DNA of 26,899 nucleotides from Phallusia fumigata (Eukaryota > Chordata > Ascidiacea > Phlebobranchia > Ascidiidae). The stretch lies in assembly GCA_008931825.1 (NCBI GenBank), contig QXVZ01014317.1, positions 1 to 26,899 on the forward strand, given 5' to 3'. Within the stretch, counting starts at the first letter, position 1. Each line of letters begins with the position of its first letter. Shown one piece after another: positions 1 to 12,300 of this stretch. A model generated the notes under the pieces. That model had not been told where the DNA came from. It ran no database searches and saw only the letters and a list, made by a program, of their open reading frames with translations. The position numbers and the translations under genes are program-made.

Positions 1-276
1 GTCTATCACATGGAACTCGGTAGACATACCTATGCGGGCTTTTTAAATTTAAACAATCAGTAAGCGTGCAGAAAACAACAAAAAATCTTCACAGAAACTA
101 AAATATGTTGTGGAGCTTCCTGTTACACAGAATAAAATAGCACCATGGTGATATGCTTCTGAAGGGATAACGTAGAAACTAAATGACGCCACTCCGGTAA
201 TACTTCAGTAAGCGGGGGATTATGTAACATCCGATTCTGGATATTCGACTCTGTCCATATCGGCTATGGCATGATG

Positions 277-312
277 CTACGTATTCATGTCAGCTTTAAG
301 AAGTGCGTCGAT
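277..312 (-). other. TMF1: TMF1 terminal coding exon (12 codons)
   Basis: The acceptor is a pyrimidine run ending TTTTTTTACAG at 313 and upward. It opens an in-frame IDALLKADMNT followed by TAG (277-279). Joined to the exon ending MYRQQ at 2928 it gives QQIDALLK, which parallels the vertebrate C-terminus QIDELLR followed by four residues. Both sides are phase 0. The 3' UTR continues left of 277; I see no AATAAA or ATTAAA on this strand in 1-276, so the cleavage site is probably outside the window. Confidence 0.88.
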
Positions 313-3300
313 CTGTAAAAAAATGGAGGTAGTTTCTTTCACGAGATTCGAACCCGGGACGATAAAACACTGGGACAGTTCCCGATCAGGTGTTTGTGTC
401 TTTATGTAATGTTTTACTCCTCGGACCGTAAAAATCGTGATAAACACCACAAGGCGGGGTAATAACACCGCCATTGACCCAGCCAGTTGGAACTGGTAAA
501 CTTACCATGGAATTAAAGCAGGGATTATTGACTTGTATATTTAGTGGTCTGCCTAAGGCACTGATTCTTAACAGTTTCCCTTTGAAATCAGCAACCACTG
601 CTCGTACCCCCTTCAGTAATTGGCGAAAAGTAATTATTGTTCTCGCGTTCAAATGAAAAACCATTCTCATATCCCCCTGGAAGCAGGACCCTAAAGGTTT
701 GAGTGTCCCTTGTTAATAGCTCCTGGCCCGGGGTTTCATACAAACAAACATGGGTTTCAAAACTTCAACAAAAACATGTGGAAAAAGATACGAATGATAA
801 CAAAGCGTTTAAAGGCTATGTTGGATTAAAAAGATCAAGAACCACCTTTAACCCAATTACAAAGTGCCAGCATGCAACAACTGCAGAAGTCCTGGCATCT
901 CAACAACGGCTCTTGTTACAAGCCTTAACCATATGAGCGCTGGCCAACTGAGACTACAGAAAAGCAAACAAGAGATTTGTTTATCGCTTATTAGGTCCAC
1001 CTTCTAAGGTCAGAACCTTTATAGGCCCAATATGGATTGCGCAATCGCAATATAAAGCGTTACATGCGAAAACGACGTACCACCACATAACAACGAGCAT
1101 GGTGGTCGCCCCCCAAAGAGCAGGGGGTTGCATCATTGTTGACTTTTGCACGCACGTCAACAAATGCCCAGGGGAGCAACGTAGTTCGCAAGTATGACTT
1201 CACAAACCAAATTCAGTTTAACGTTTTGAGGGCCTGCGGGTGAACTGGGGTCAAAAGTTACAGTGCAACTTCAGGTATCTATCTATCTTGTGTGCAAGAT
1301 TAAAGAAGCTTGAAACACTATTTTTTTCTTGACCCAACGAGGGGAATACCCCAGTAGTATAGAGAAAAAAAGGACAAAAAAAAACAGAATAGAAACGATG
1401 AGTCCCCCTTTGGAGGGTGACCAACAATAACGTCCTTTGTGACGTCATCAGTTCGGTTGCGTAGGAAGTTCACGTCTTCTAGCGAGGCCCGACATAAAAC
1501 TAATGTAGGTATGTCTGTTAGCAGGATTACACACCATGCTACCACTGCAACAAGGCGTTTACGCCCAGAAAAGGGAACCCAGGGGTGTTTACGGGCTCCC
1601 AAGCCCTTTACAGGCACCTCAAATGTCAAGCAAAGTCCAAAAATATCCGAAATATTGTTGGAATATTCCACTGCCTGGTCGTTAGACTATGCCACCCCAC
1701 ATGCTGACATTTGCAGTTGCCGAAAACCAACTAAACGGATGCCTATGTACACAGCATTTACCGCAGTTAAGTTTTATAGCAGGGGGTTAAAACCTGATTC
1801 GTCCTTCTGGTAAGGTCGCTGACCGCTTTACGCGCTACAGCTTAACTACGGCCCTTACTTGATTAGTTTGTTTTAAACCCCGGGGCGCCGTAAAAATAGA
1901 AGTTTCCCGTTGGTCCGTTAACGGAAAATTTTAAAATTGCTTGTAAATGCTTTTGGCCTAGAGCCAGTTGTTCGCAATCTATGAAAATAGGAATTTGAAA
2001 ATGTCCAGCGAATAGGTTATGTGGGTACATTTTTGGGTCTATTAATTTTACGGTGTTGACCAGGGCATACCTATTTGCGCAACCTTTGCCACACTGACCA
2101 CTTTTTCTGACCTTTCCCACACTGACCAACAGACTTTTCATCCAGTTATGCGCATTTTACTACTACAAATATTCGTTTGAACTGTAATACCGCGAACTTA
2201 TAGCAGCATGTATCTATGTAAAAAGTATTTTAACATACGCAGGGCCAAATAAGCGCTTTTTAAAGGTTGTCCATAACGAAACATTCTAGAGTATTATAGA
2301 TACATTTTACTCGAAACCTTTTCCATTTTTGCGCTTAACATTTTACACCAAGGTCAGAAGCACTTTCGAATAGCGTTGATTTTTGTAACCCCTGTCAGCA
2401 TTTTAAGGACATTTGAACAGTAATGTTGTTTTACTGACGTAATAAATGTTTAGGAAATATCTTATCTAGCAGAACAAACAAAAAAACAAAACCACAAACA
2501 AAATGCTGGGCAAGGGAAACCTAATACGGCTTTTTGTTTCTCCTCGCCAGGCTTTCATTGTCAAAATCCCCAAAACAAACCATTGGGATTCTAATTTTCA
2601 AAAATTCGAATAATGCGACATCTGTTTCTACATAACCCACGAAAATCCGAAGAAACAGTTACGGGTATAGTTATCCTCCCCTGGGCCATTAGAGGGGGCA
2701 GCAGGTACATTTGTTCCGCCCTAGAGCTACGAACGGGGCCCATAACCAAATGACCTTTTAAAAGAATTTCACAGACACAGTGGAGTGTTTCTATCCGCTT
2801 GAAATAGTTTGATGCAAAATAAATCACTAATTGTCTTAAAAATTTTATTTTAAATATTTAAGTTTTAGAGGCCCTAAAATGGCTTTGTATGGCCGTGAAA
2901 CATATTTCTTGGAGACACTGTGCTCACCTGCTGACGATACATCGCCTTCACGTCTTCCAGATCAAGTTTCAACTCTTCAGCTTCCTCGGCTTTTTCACCG
3001 TACATCGTGAGCACAGCGTCATGGCGGGCTTTCATTTCCTGCAAAGGCGTCGTTTTTACATTGTTTTTTATTTGCTCAGAATATAACAAAGCATTGAACA
3101 CTGTTAAACTCTAGGCTTATAAACCAAAGTGGGCTGGCCTTTAGTCAAACCTATCGTTGTTTGATAGGGGTTATGTTTATATGCGCTTGTTCGCCGTTGT
3201 CTTGCCCAGTATTGTTTATGTTTTCGCATCTTAACAAATGAAGTTTTTGGAATATATATTTATACAAAAGCGTTATGTTTGGCAGATGTTAAAGTCGTTT

Positions 3301-6300
3301 ATGGGGAAATGTAAACATTACAGAGTTTACAACACGCAACATTTTACCGACTTGAAAACTTCTAGATTTATCAGAAGAGCTTAAAAATGTTTGTTGTTTT
3401 GTGGAACTAAGCAATACGGCATGGATTCTCAAACCTTTTTGTCCTGCAATGCCATTTTAAAGCAAGCAACTATCAAGAAATCAACTTATAGCCCTCGGAA
3501 AATTAAGTAATTTCGAAAAACAACAAATGCGTTATAAAACCGAGTTGCTGTATTTTCTTGTTGAGCTTACTACGTTTATTGCCTAGTAGTTCGCGCCAGG
3601 TTTATGCGACCCCCAAATTACATATCGCGACCCGAAATGGAGCCGCGGCCCATACTTTCAAAGACATAAGGCACCTAAAAAAACATATGTCTTCGCGATG
3701 TACTATGTATTAACAGCAGCATTTACTTACGACTTTTAAAGCATATTTAAAGGGTTTAAACACATATATTTCAAACCAAGCAAGGTGCAAGTGCACAGAC
3801 ACCAAATAGCTTTGGTGCGTTTCAATCTATTCACAAAAATGTGCCGAACAAGTCAACAACGTCAACATCTAACCAAGCGATATGTTAATATGCAACTAAA
3901 TACGCAGTCAGTCTACAGGGGGGCAAATTCCGGCAACCAGTAAGCAAACAAACATTACAGACTAACACAACTTTTGTGGTTACAGCACGTGCACTGCCGC
4001 GTGTAGACTGTGACGTCATGGCATATAGAGTGACGTAACTCACCTGTAATTTCACTTTGACGTCAGCAACGTGTTCGGCGGTTTCTTCTAAATCCTCGTT
4101 CACGTTGGTCAGTCGAACGATTTCTTCCGCCATCGAGGAACGAGTTCGTTCTAATGTGTTGATTTCGCCCTAAATACAAAAGGTTTACCTGTTACAAATT
4201 AGTTCAGGCCAAATGTAGGCAAACTTTTTGGCCAAAGTTCAAGAACTTTTTCAAAAATTTGACCAGCCGCCGTGCGAGTGTAGACAACTACCAGACAAAT
4301 AGCTTTAGGTGCCTTGGCAATTGGGCAAGAGAATAATGAATTAGGTTATGGCACATATTTTTGATGACATCTAGCGGTCCGACACAAACACGAATTAAAA
4401 CAATTTTGTTAATTTCTGTCTGTTGTGAGCTTCGTAAATTTCACCTAATTTGTTTTTGTAAATATGAAAATATTTAACTCTGTTTCCCGCACGTATACTT
4501 GACAATTTCTTGCATGTACCACATAGTTCATATGGTACATCCCTAGCGGCCTTACGCTGCATCAAAAATGGACACGGAATCGTTAAACAAACCTGTAACT
4601 GCGCAATTTCGCCGTCTCGCTGCTTCAGCTGTGCTTGCAGGTTCTCCAGAAGTGAGGAGCCGCTAGCGACCGATCTCAGGCTTTCGTACACGCCGCTAGG
4701 TGTCCCCGAAGCGCTCAACTGCCGCTCGAAGGCGTCGATCTGCGCAAACGTTTTTGTTGCCATTTGGTTACGTTGGAACAGTCGGCACGAATTTGGAAAG
4801 TTGCCAAATTCAAAACTTAAACGTTTGCAATGGAATGTATTCACTACATAGCTCTCTGGCCATAACTATTCGTAAATGATGCAGTGATTTAGTATTTACT
4901 CACGTGATTGAAGGTGTCGGAGCTTCCAACGGATTCCGCGTCGGTGTTCAGCATGCTTGATGACGTCATACTCTCGGAGCGGCTCATCCAGGATATTTTT
5001 TCCTGTCACAAAAAGATTTTCATTTTCTTAAGCTAAACCAGGTTCTCAACCAGGGGGGAATTTTGTTTAAAATTTTTGCATTTTAAACATACTTAATTTA
5101 TGCTGGGAGGATTTTCGAATATCAGTGAAAGGGGTCCATGAAATAAAAACGAACCATTGAAGGCGATATACGCATTGACTAAACAACTTGAGACAAATTT
5201 TATAGACAGTAAACAATGGATTGGCAACCTACGGCCCGCCAAACAAAATCTTCCGCCCCGCATCGCCTACCTGAGAAACTACGTAATGGAGATTTTACTG
5301 TATGGGTGGAAGCAAAGCTTTGATTCACGGAACATTATCTGTGCGCATGCGTGAATATATGTTTTTGGTCTAATGTCCATTATTTTTGGCACGTAAGTCT
5401 TGTGCCTTACAAACACATGCTTGTCAAAAAAATTAGCACGGTGAGACCTTGCTTATTTTGCTTTTGAGTTAATATTCGAATATATTTGTTATCCAAGTCA
5501 AGCGACCTCTTTGATTTTTAACGTTTAAGTGCAGGACCACTGCAGCCACGAGCTACAGAGAGCGAGTGTAAACCAGATTTAAGCATAGAAACATAAAGCA
5601 GTGACGTCATTAACATGGGGCGAAAGGCCATTAGAATTTCACATATATTGTAAACTGACACTCTGTGTTCAAAAGTTTGCTGACGTGTGAAACAAAATTA
5701 CCTTTTCTCTCTGCAGACTCTCGTATTGCGCTTGAAACTTTTTCTTTTCCACTTCGGCCCGAACTTTCTCCATGTCCAGCTGGTTTTCGAGGGTCAGTCG
5801 GTCTTTCCTGGCTTTGCTCATCGCCTCCGCATGCGAATGTTCATTCATCTCAAGATCCCGGTTCAACCTAACAGAGGAACCAAATTAGAAAAAATCGAAA
5901 ACGGTGTAAGTTGGGATGTGTCGAACCTAAAAGTTTTCTGTTTAGCACAATGGTTCCGAATTTTGGGAATCCCCCCAAAACAAGAAAATTAAGCGGAGGA
6001 GTCTTAACTTTGTAGTCCAGTTATTCATTGTTAAGTGCAGTATCCTTTTCGGTAAGACCAGTGGTTTCAAATCTTTTAATACTACGTTACATTACTTCCT
6101 GGTCGAGTAGGGAGGGACGAAAGGTTCCAAAACAAGCAAAGGGTGAACGCATCCTAAAAGGTTTGTGACCACTTGTTTAGCCAAACACCGAGCATCCTTA
6201 CTTCTCGTTGCCCCAAGTGTTTTGACGTCACATATGGATGACGTAACATTAAATAAGTAACAGCACTTTTTAATTGTAAAACTATTTTTCCAATCCTTAA

Positions 6301-9300
6301 GCTTTGCAGAGGTAACTTTGTATTTTTCTCAAGTAATTTTCAAAGAAACGTTTAATTAGTCTAATGTTTACACAGCAGACGAGTTTCTAAAACTCAAAAT
6401 TAAAGGAGCGATTTGAATGGAACGCAGACAGGTTGAAAGCGTTTCGCATTTGCCGGTTTTAAATGATTCGTGATTCACAATACACGGTTTTAAACAGTCT
6501 CAAAAAGAAGATACACGCCAGTTCTTACACATAAGTACTATAACTTCTGTGCCAATTACAATCTTTTTCAAACATAGACAATACATTTAGGAACGCAAGA
6601 CACGGATTAAAAATATAACTGCCAGAGAACTTGTATATATTGCAAATACATTGTATTGTTAACGTTTCGACAATCGCTGCTGTACAGCGATTAAGCACTG
6701 ATGTTTGCATTACAATGAACTGACTATACACAAGCTATCTGGCAGTTTTTTATTTTGATTAGACAAGCAGTGCAATTCATAACAACTCGGACGAGCTCAG
6801 ATAAAAGTCTCTGATTGTTGCAAAAATCATCATGGAATTTATCCAAACGAATACTTACTTTTCCACCACTGCGTCGAACTCCGTCGTTTTCTTCCTTAAC
6901 GACTCGAGCTCAGTGACAAGATCGGCTTTGCTCTTCCGCTCATCCGACAATTGCCGCTCAGCCGTGACGGCACGTGACTTCACGTCGACCAACGTCATCT
7001 GTGCGGATCGTTCGCGATCCTGGGCGGTCGACAACTGGGTTTGGGCATCGACTTGAAAAAAACAACAACAATACGATTGAAAATATATTTAACAGTTTAA
7101 CTTAAGAGATGTTTGTACAGAGTGAATACATTGTTATGCAAACGTTTCAACAAATCGCGGTTTCCCCCTGATGATGACAACAGTGATTGTTGAAACTTTT
7201 GCACTGCAATGCATTTAATGCATATAAGTTCTCTGGCAGTTATGTTTTTAGTTGGGTTACTCTTTAAGTCCGTTTCTTCCGCATGTTTAAAAGTGTTCTG
7301 GTTGTACCAAGGGACAAATACGTTTGCGAACTAATACCGGTACTTGTAAAACCTATTATTCCACTCTGTACAAGTTTATCTAAGATCATTTAAAAATGCT
7401 GGAATAATACATATGATCAGTATTGCTGACTTATGCTTTAGTAAAAACTTTATGCATCGTTGCATTAAATCACAACTTTCTTCATGTTGCGACTTTTACT
7501 GTATAATACAAGCTTCATAGCTAGAAAAATGATTCCTAGTTATGCAAGAATGAGTTTGAAATCCTAACAATCGAACAAAACTAAACCAAGACGCTTAGGT
7601 TCCAAAGCACAATACACGGCATAAAACCTAGCCGTATGGTGCCATTCGCGTGTCTCGTTGATAACGTCACTGCTTTAACAAATAGGTCACAAAATGTAAT
7701 TAAATATGAACTCGTTAATCACTTGGCGTGTCATAAATATTCACCTCGAGTGACAGGGGTTAACGGCCCCCTGCTCCACACCAACCTACCTAGTCTGGAT
7801 GTCAAACTTTTCTCCAAAGCCTCCCAGGTTTTCGCTTGTGCAGAATGCGTCGACTGTAAGTTCTCCATCTGCCGAAGTAGTGGCCTGGTCGACTCTGTTA
7901 TGCCTTCGCTGAGTTCGTGGTTGCGAAGTTCCGAGTCTTGAAGCCTCTGTAATGGATTCAAAGGTTACAGCGAGACCGTGGCTGAGCCGGGATTCGATCC
8001 GAGTACCTGTTGCAGATCTTGGACTTCTTTCCTCCACTGGTCTTCTTTCCGGGTGGCGATCGCTTCGGTGCGTTCAACGGCATCACGTAATTCGGCCATC
8101 TAAAGAAAACAGTTGTGCTTTGAAAAACATTGGTAAAAATACAGACCAAGGCGCCGACATTCAATGTAAAATTTCCCCTTTAATAGTTAAGTCGGGGCTG
8201 GTGATCTACCAACTGAGCTACAAAAAATGGCCAACGTTTGCAGCTTTGCAAATGAAACATGAATGCCACTACTTGCGTGCAAAACATTTTGCATTTCAAA
8301 TATGTTTTACAAAATAAACATTTGAAATCTTTTATCGTATTAAGACTATTTAAAACAGTGAATTGGGAACCCGGGAAACATGAACGCTTTCGAGGTTTGA
8401 AGACTGACCGGCAATCTATCTTGTGGTCACTGTGCTATGGCCTTCAGCCAATTTTTTTGCTGTTAACCGACCTGCAAATGTAGCATGTGTTTTTGATGTT
8501 CGTGTTCTTGTTCAGCCTTCTCCATTTCCTGCTGCATACGCCTCTCCACTGCCTCCTCGCGGCGACGGATTTCGTCCTCTTTTTCGCTCTCTATCGCCAC
8601 CTGCTGCTTGTTCAGGTCCGCAAGCTCTCTGCGAAAAGAAGTTTTTTTTTGCCAAAATTGGACCCACAACATTGTTGTATTGCAGTAAGGCGGTCTTACA
8701 CCAGGAATGGACAATATATAATCTGCTGCTAACAGGCATTGCATAACTTATGACAGCTCTTTAAAAAGGCATTTTTGTGTACCGACGTTTACCCCTGAAG
8801 AAGACGACCTAAATAGAACGACGTTGGTACGCAAAATACATTTACCAAAAGCGCTAACAAAGGTTCTGGAGTAGACAATTTTAGGCATAAATCTGCCAAG
8901 GAATTTGTTACCTGATACACGCATTCAACTGGCATTGGAAAGAAAGGACTGGGATTTTACTCAAAATCTTTTAGGCTTGGATAATTAGGCGTCGGGTCAA
9001 GAGGTTCACAGTTACCAGCTGCAATCGTGCGCACAACTTTTTGAGACGCCAGTGCCGAATCATGCATCTAGTGGTTTGTCACAATTATCGCAGTAATAGT
9101 CTTCTAGATAATTCCAACACTTAAGAATTCAAAAGTTTTTCTTATCAAAGGCCCACGTTGGAACGAAAACAGTTTGCAAGTGCAGAACCTTAGATTGACC
9201 TCTATTATGTGTAAAATTTTGATAAAGATTTGAAAACTTTCTTGACTAAAACATACAAACAAACCGACGTTAGACAGAAGAAAAAAGGTGATCCATAATG

Positions 9301-12300
9301 AATATCAGTGATTTACTTGTAGGCTGCATCAAGGGTAGCTTGAGCCGCTCTTCGTTTTTCCTCCGAGTCTTCCAGTTGATTGACAAGCTCGCTGATGCGG
9401 AACTCGCGTTCCTCATACGCTTCAGTGAGTCGCTCGGCGGTGCCGCGGTCTTCTGTACTGCGACCCTTCAGTTCCGACAATTTCTGAACAAGAAAACGAG
9501 CTCTTACGGCCAAGCAAAATATCGCAGATTGGCATGTACACGTGGCTATCAGCAGCGGATTAAAAAGAATAGGCTGGTTATTGTTGGTATGTAAGAAGTT
9601 TATTTATACCAGAAAATACCCGAACACGCGGTGGCCGCCAAGTAGTTGGGTGGTTAGGAATCTGCTTCAAACTTATGCAAGGTTATGGGTTCTAATCCTG
9701 TCTTAGCGTCTTGTGCTGTCCTAAGCAGTAGGATTGCGACAACCGCTGAAAACTAGCAGGTGCACACCATAGTGGCCACCAGCGCCCCCTTGTGGGGTTT
9801 GAAACTATAAATGGGGCGCCGACTGTAGGAAAATTAAGTTTAATGTAGCAACAAATTCAGTCGTTGTTTTGATTTTCTTTTCGTTGATCGCATGTAGTTT
9901 TAGAAGTGCGTCTGTGACGTCACGAAACGTTACATTTTTTCTGCTTAGCGGGCGTTCGTCGATAAGAAAGCTGTTGGGAAGTGGGGGGATGGTTGTAGAG
10001 AAAAAGAAATTTAGAAAATGTTCAACTGTAGAACGCACATGTCCCATTCATTGGAATTGTTTCCTCATTCAGAATAAAACGATTTACAATTTTGCGTTTT
10101 TGGGGACCCGTGAGTTAATCGATGGGTCAAAAATTACAATGCACGACTTCAGATACCGACTTGAACGACTATTTCTGACCCAAATTGTAGAAAAAAAACA
10201 GACCGAAAACAATATGTGTCCGTTCTATGGAAGGAAATCCATAAATAAAATTTCAAAAAGCTACAGCCACAACCGCCAGGTCAAGCAGCACTTTTCATTC
10301 AACCCTACTGCTTCAGTCATTCCAGCATCTCTCTATAAGTTTCACAGGCATAATACCAACAGAAAGGCCGTGAACTGCAGGTATACAACACTGACCTCTT
10401 TGAGAGTTTTGTTGTCCTCTTCAAACTTTGACAATTTCTCGGTGAGGCTTGTAAGGGATTGTTCCCTTTCACTTGCTTTGGAGCGGAGTTTCTTGATCAA
10501 GTTGTTTTGCTGCAAGTGCTTCTTGGATAACGTTTCACCTGAACAGATGAAGTTTTGACGTATCAGTGATGCAAAAACAAAACAATTGTGCCAAAAGAAC
10601 AAACTTTTTTGGAAACAAAATGAAAATTGTAAGATTATTATTGTTGTTCTGTGCAATATTGTTAATTTACTTTTTGGACACATGTAAAAGCCTGTCAGGA
10701 ATTTGATAACCCAAAATCAACAACTTTATCAATATAAAAGCAAAAAGCCAATAAGGATTCGTGAGCTGCATGCAGTGCACCCTGTTTTGACCTGTAAGGT
10801 CTCATCAGTGCAGCTGGTGACAGGACATTGGCTGTTTAGGCTAGTGTAGCCAAATTACAACATTTCAACATTTCAAATCAACAATTTTTTTTTGTTTTTC
10901 CAGCAAGATTGAATGTACCATTTGTGATCAACCAAGAGCTACCAAAATCTGCTAAAATATTTAACATCAAAAACATTTCACCAACCTTCCTCCAGCAAAC
11001 CCTGTATTGATTCTTCCTTTTCAGATAGTAGTTGTTGAACTTGTTCATTACTCAATCTTTGGCTTAAATCAGCTTTGGTGTTTTGCAGATTTTCAGACAG
11101 CACCTCATTGTTGGACGTCAGTTCCTGCAGACAAGAAGGACCTTAAATTAATTAGTAAAGGGCTAAAACTGGAAGTGTTCTGTCTGCACACCAATCACCA
11201 CATATTAATACTCAGTGCTTGTATGAGCATGCTGGGTATGCTAGTTGTAAGACTGATTACAAATTTAAGTGCCAGAGATCTTGTTTACAGTGAATACATT
11301 GCAATGCAAATGTTTCAACAACCTCTGTTGTCTTTATCAATTCATAACATATGCACTATATAAAACTTTCTGGCGTTCTGTTTTTATTAGACCACTCTTC
11401 AAATCTGTGTGCTGTATTCCAGTTGTTATTTGGTTGGTTGCCACATTTTTTTCAACCACAATGTTGACCCAAACACCGCTATTGTGTACACTTGATATCA
11501 ACACTAGATATGCACACAAGAATTAAATAAACTCCCATGGATTTTGGCAAATAAAACACAGATTGACTTTGTTGTGACTATTCTCTACTAAGAAAGGTGA
11601 CCACACTTGTATCCCAAGAAAACTGACTTTACCTGCAGTTGCACATTTAAAGAGTCAATAGTTGAGAGGAATTCTTCCCGTTCTGTGTCAAAACTGTTCA
11701 TTGTTAAAAGTTTTGCATTGTTTACTTCGGACCTGCAAAAAAATTCACGAAAGGCTTAATTAACCTTTATTGTAACATTTTCCAGATTCGTTGAGCATTA
11801 CTGGCATTTAAACTCACCTCAAATTGTCATTTTCTTCTGATAATTTCGCATTGTTTAGACTTAGGGTGACAAGCTGTTGCTCGTAATGATCAAACTTTCT
11901 CTGCGTGTCGGAAGGTTCATCGTGAAGGATCATAGTTTCAACATGTGGAATTGCCTAAACAAAATAATGCTCCATGAATTATCGTGAACCAAATGTGTAA
12001 CGTTTACTAAATATAAGGTTTTTGCATGTGGCAATAAAGCTCATTTCCAATGTCTAAATTTAGTCCTGCTTTGTACAAGCATAAGCAAACCATACAACCA
12101 AATTGTTTTGCAGTTTCAACATTCCAGTGGTAGATTACCAGCAATGAAACCACAAGGCAATTATGTCTGATCTACCATCAACCAACAGTTGTACCGAATT
12201 TGCTTGAAAAATTATTTTACATTCGCTTGCTTTTCACACATTTACTTTTGCGAATGTTGAAGAGCGAAAACATGAAGGTGATTCATTTCCAGCTCTGTCT

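Larger units (their letters stand above)
313..2927 (-). other. TMF1 intron 23 (2.6 kb), largely featureless
   Basis: This is the largest intron of the gene. It holds a tRNA-like B-box fragment (344-354), one copy of a small GGGTCA-ended repeat (1248-1335), a TGACGTCA palindrome (1440-1447) and a short direct repeat of CACACTGACCA (about 2089-2127). The ORFs in it (for example 1439-1813 plus) resemble nothing I know, and I see no supporting splice structure. Confidence 0.7.
2928..5002 (-). other. TMF1: TMF1 C-terminal conserved (Rab6-binding/TATA-binding) exon block
   Basis: Four exons (5002-4904, 4739-4593, 4169-4044, 3038-2928), all phase 0 on both sides, encode residues 965-1125. The first is Ser-rich (MSRSESMTSSSML), like the vertebrate linker. 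The next three form the most conserved part of the protein: SSLLENLQAQLKQRDGEIAQ, then MAEEIVRLTN, then YGEKAEEAEELKLDLEDVK. In the family this segment is the TMF_TATA_bd coiled coil that contacts Rab6. The acceptor at 4740 has a weak pyrimidine tract (GTTTGCGCAG), and the frame stays open upstream of it, so this exon could begin slightly earlier. Confidence 0.9.

Noticed and set aside
1439-1813. 124-aa plus-strand ORF
   Set aside because: It lies in TMF1 intron 23, has no recognisable domain, and has no splice or promoter support.
2874-3038. Read-through end of TMF1 as the main C-terminus
   Set aside because: The 277-312 exon reproduces the conserved IDELL-type ending with correct phase; read-through is kept only as a possible isoform.
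7167-7198. Hammerhead-like CTGATGA...GAAAC in MITE copy C
   Set aside because: The bases after CTGATGA do not pair in register with those before GAAAC, and the outer arms pair directly with each other, leaving no stem III or cleavage site. It is explained by the palindrome.
8200-8220. Functional tRNA gene
   Set aside because: The D-arm is good, but no acceptor pairing, anticodon arm or B box follows.
8791-8830. Hammerhead-like CTGAAGA in the 8773-8836 palindrome
   Set aside because: No GAAA is present, one extra base separates the core from the stem, and the topology is a simple hairpin.
9805-10047. Minus-strand 80-aa ORF inside TMF1 intron 13
   Set aside because: The coiled coil is already continuous from exon 13 (DNKTLKE) to exon 14 (KLSELKG) at vertebrate length; no splice sites would include it in frame.
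9869-10558. 229-aa plus-strand ORF, the longest in the window
   Set aside because: It runs antisense through a TMF1 intron and exon 13. Its composition is not protein-like, it resembles no family, and it covers the GGGTCA repeat.
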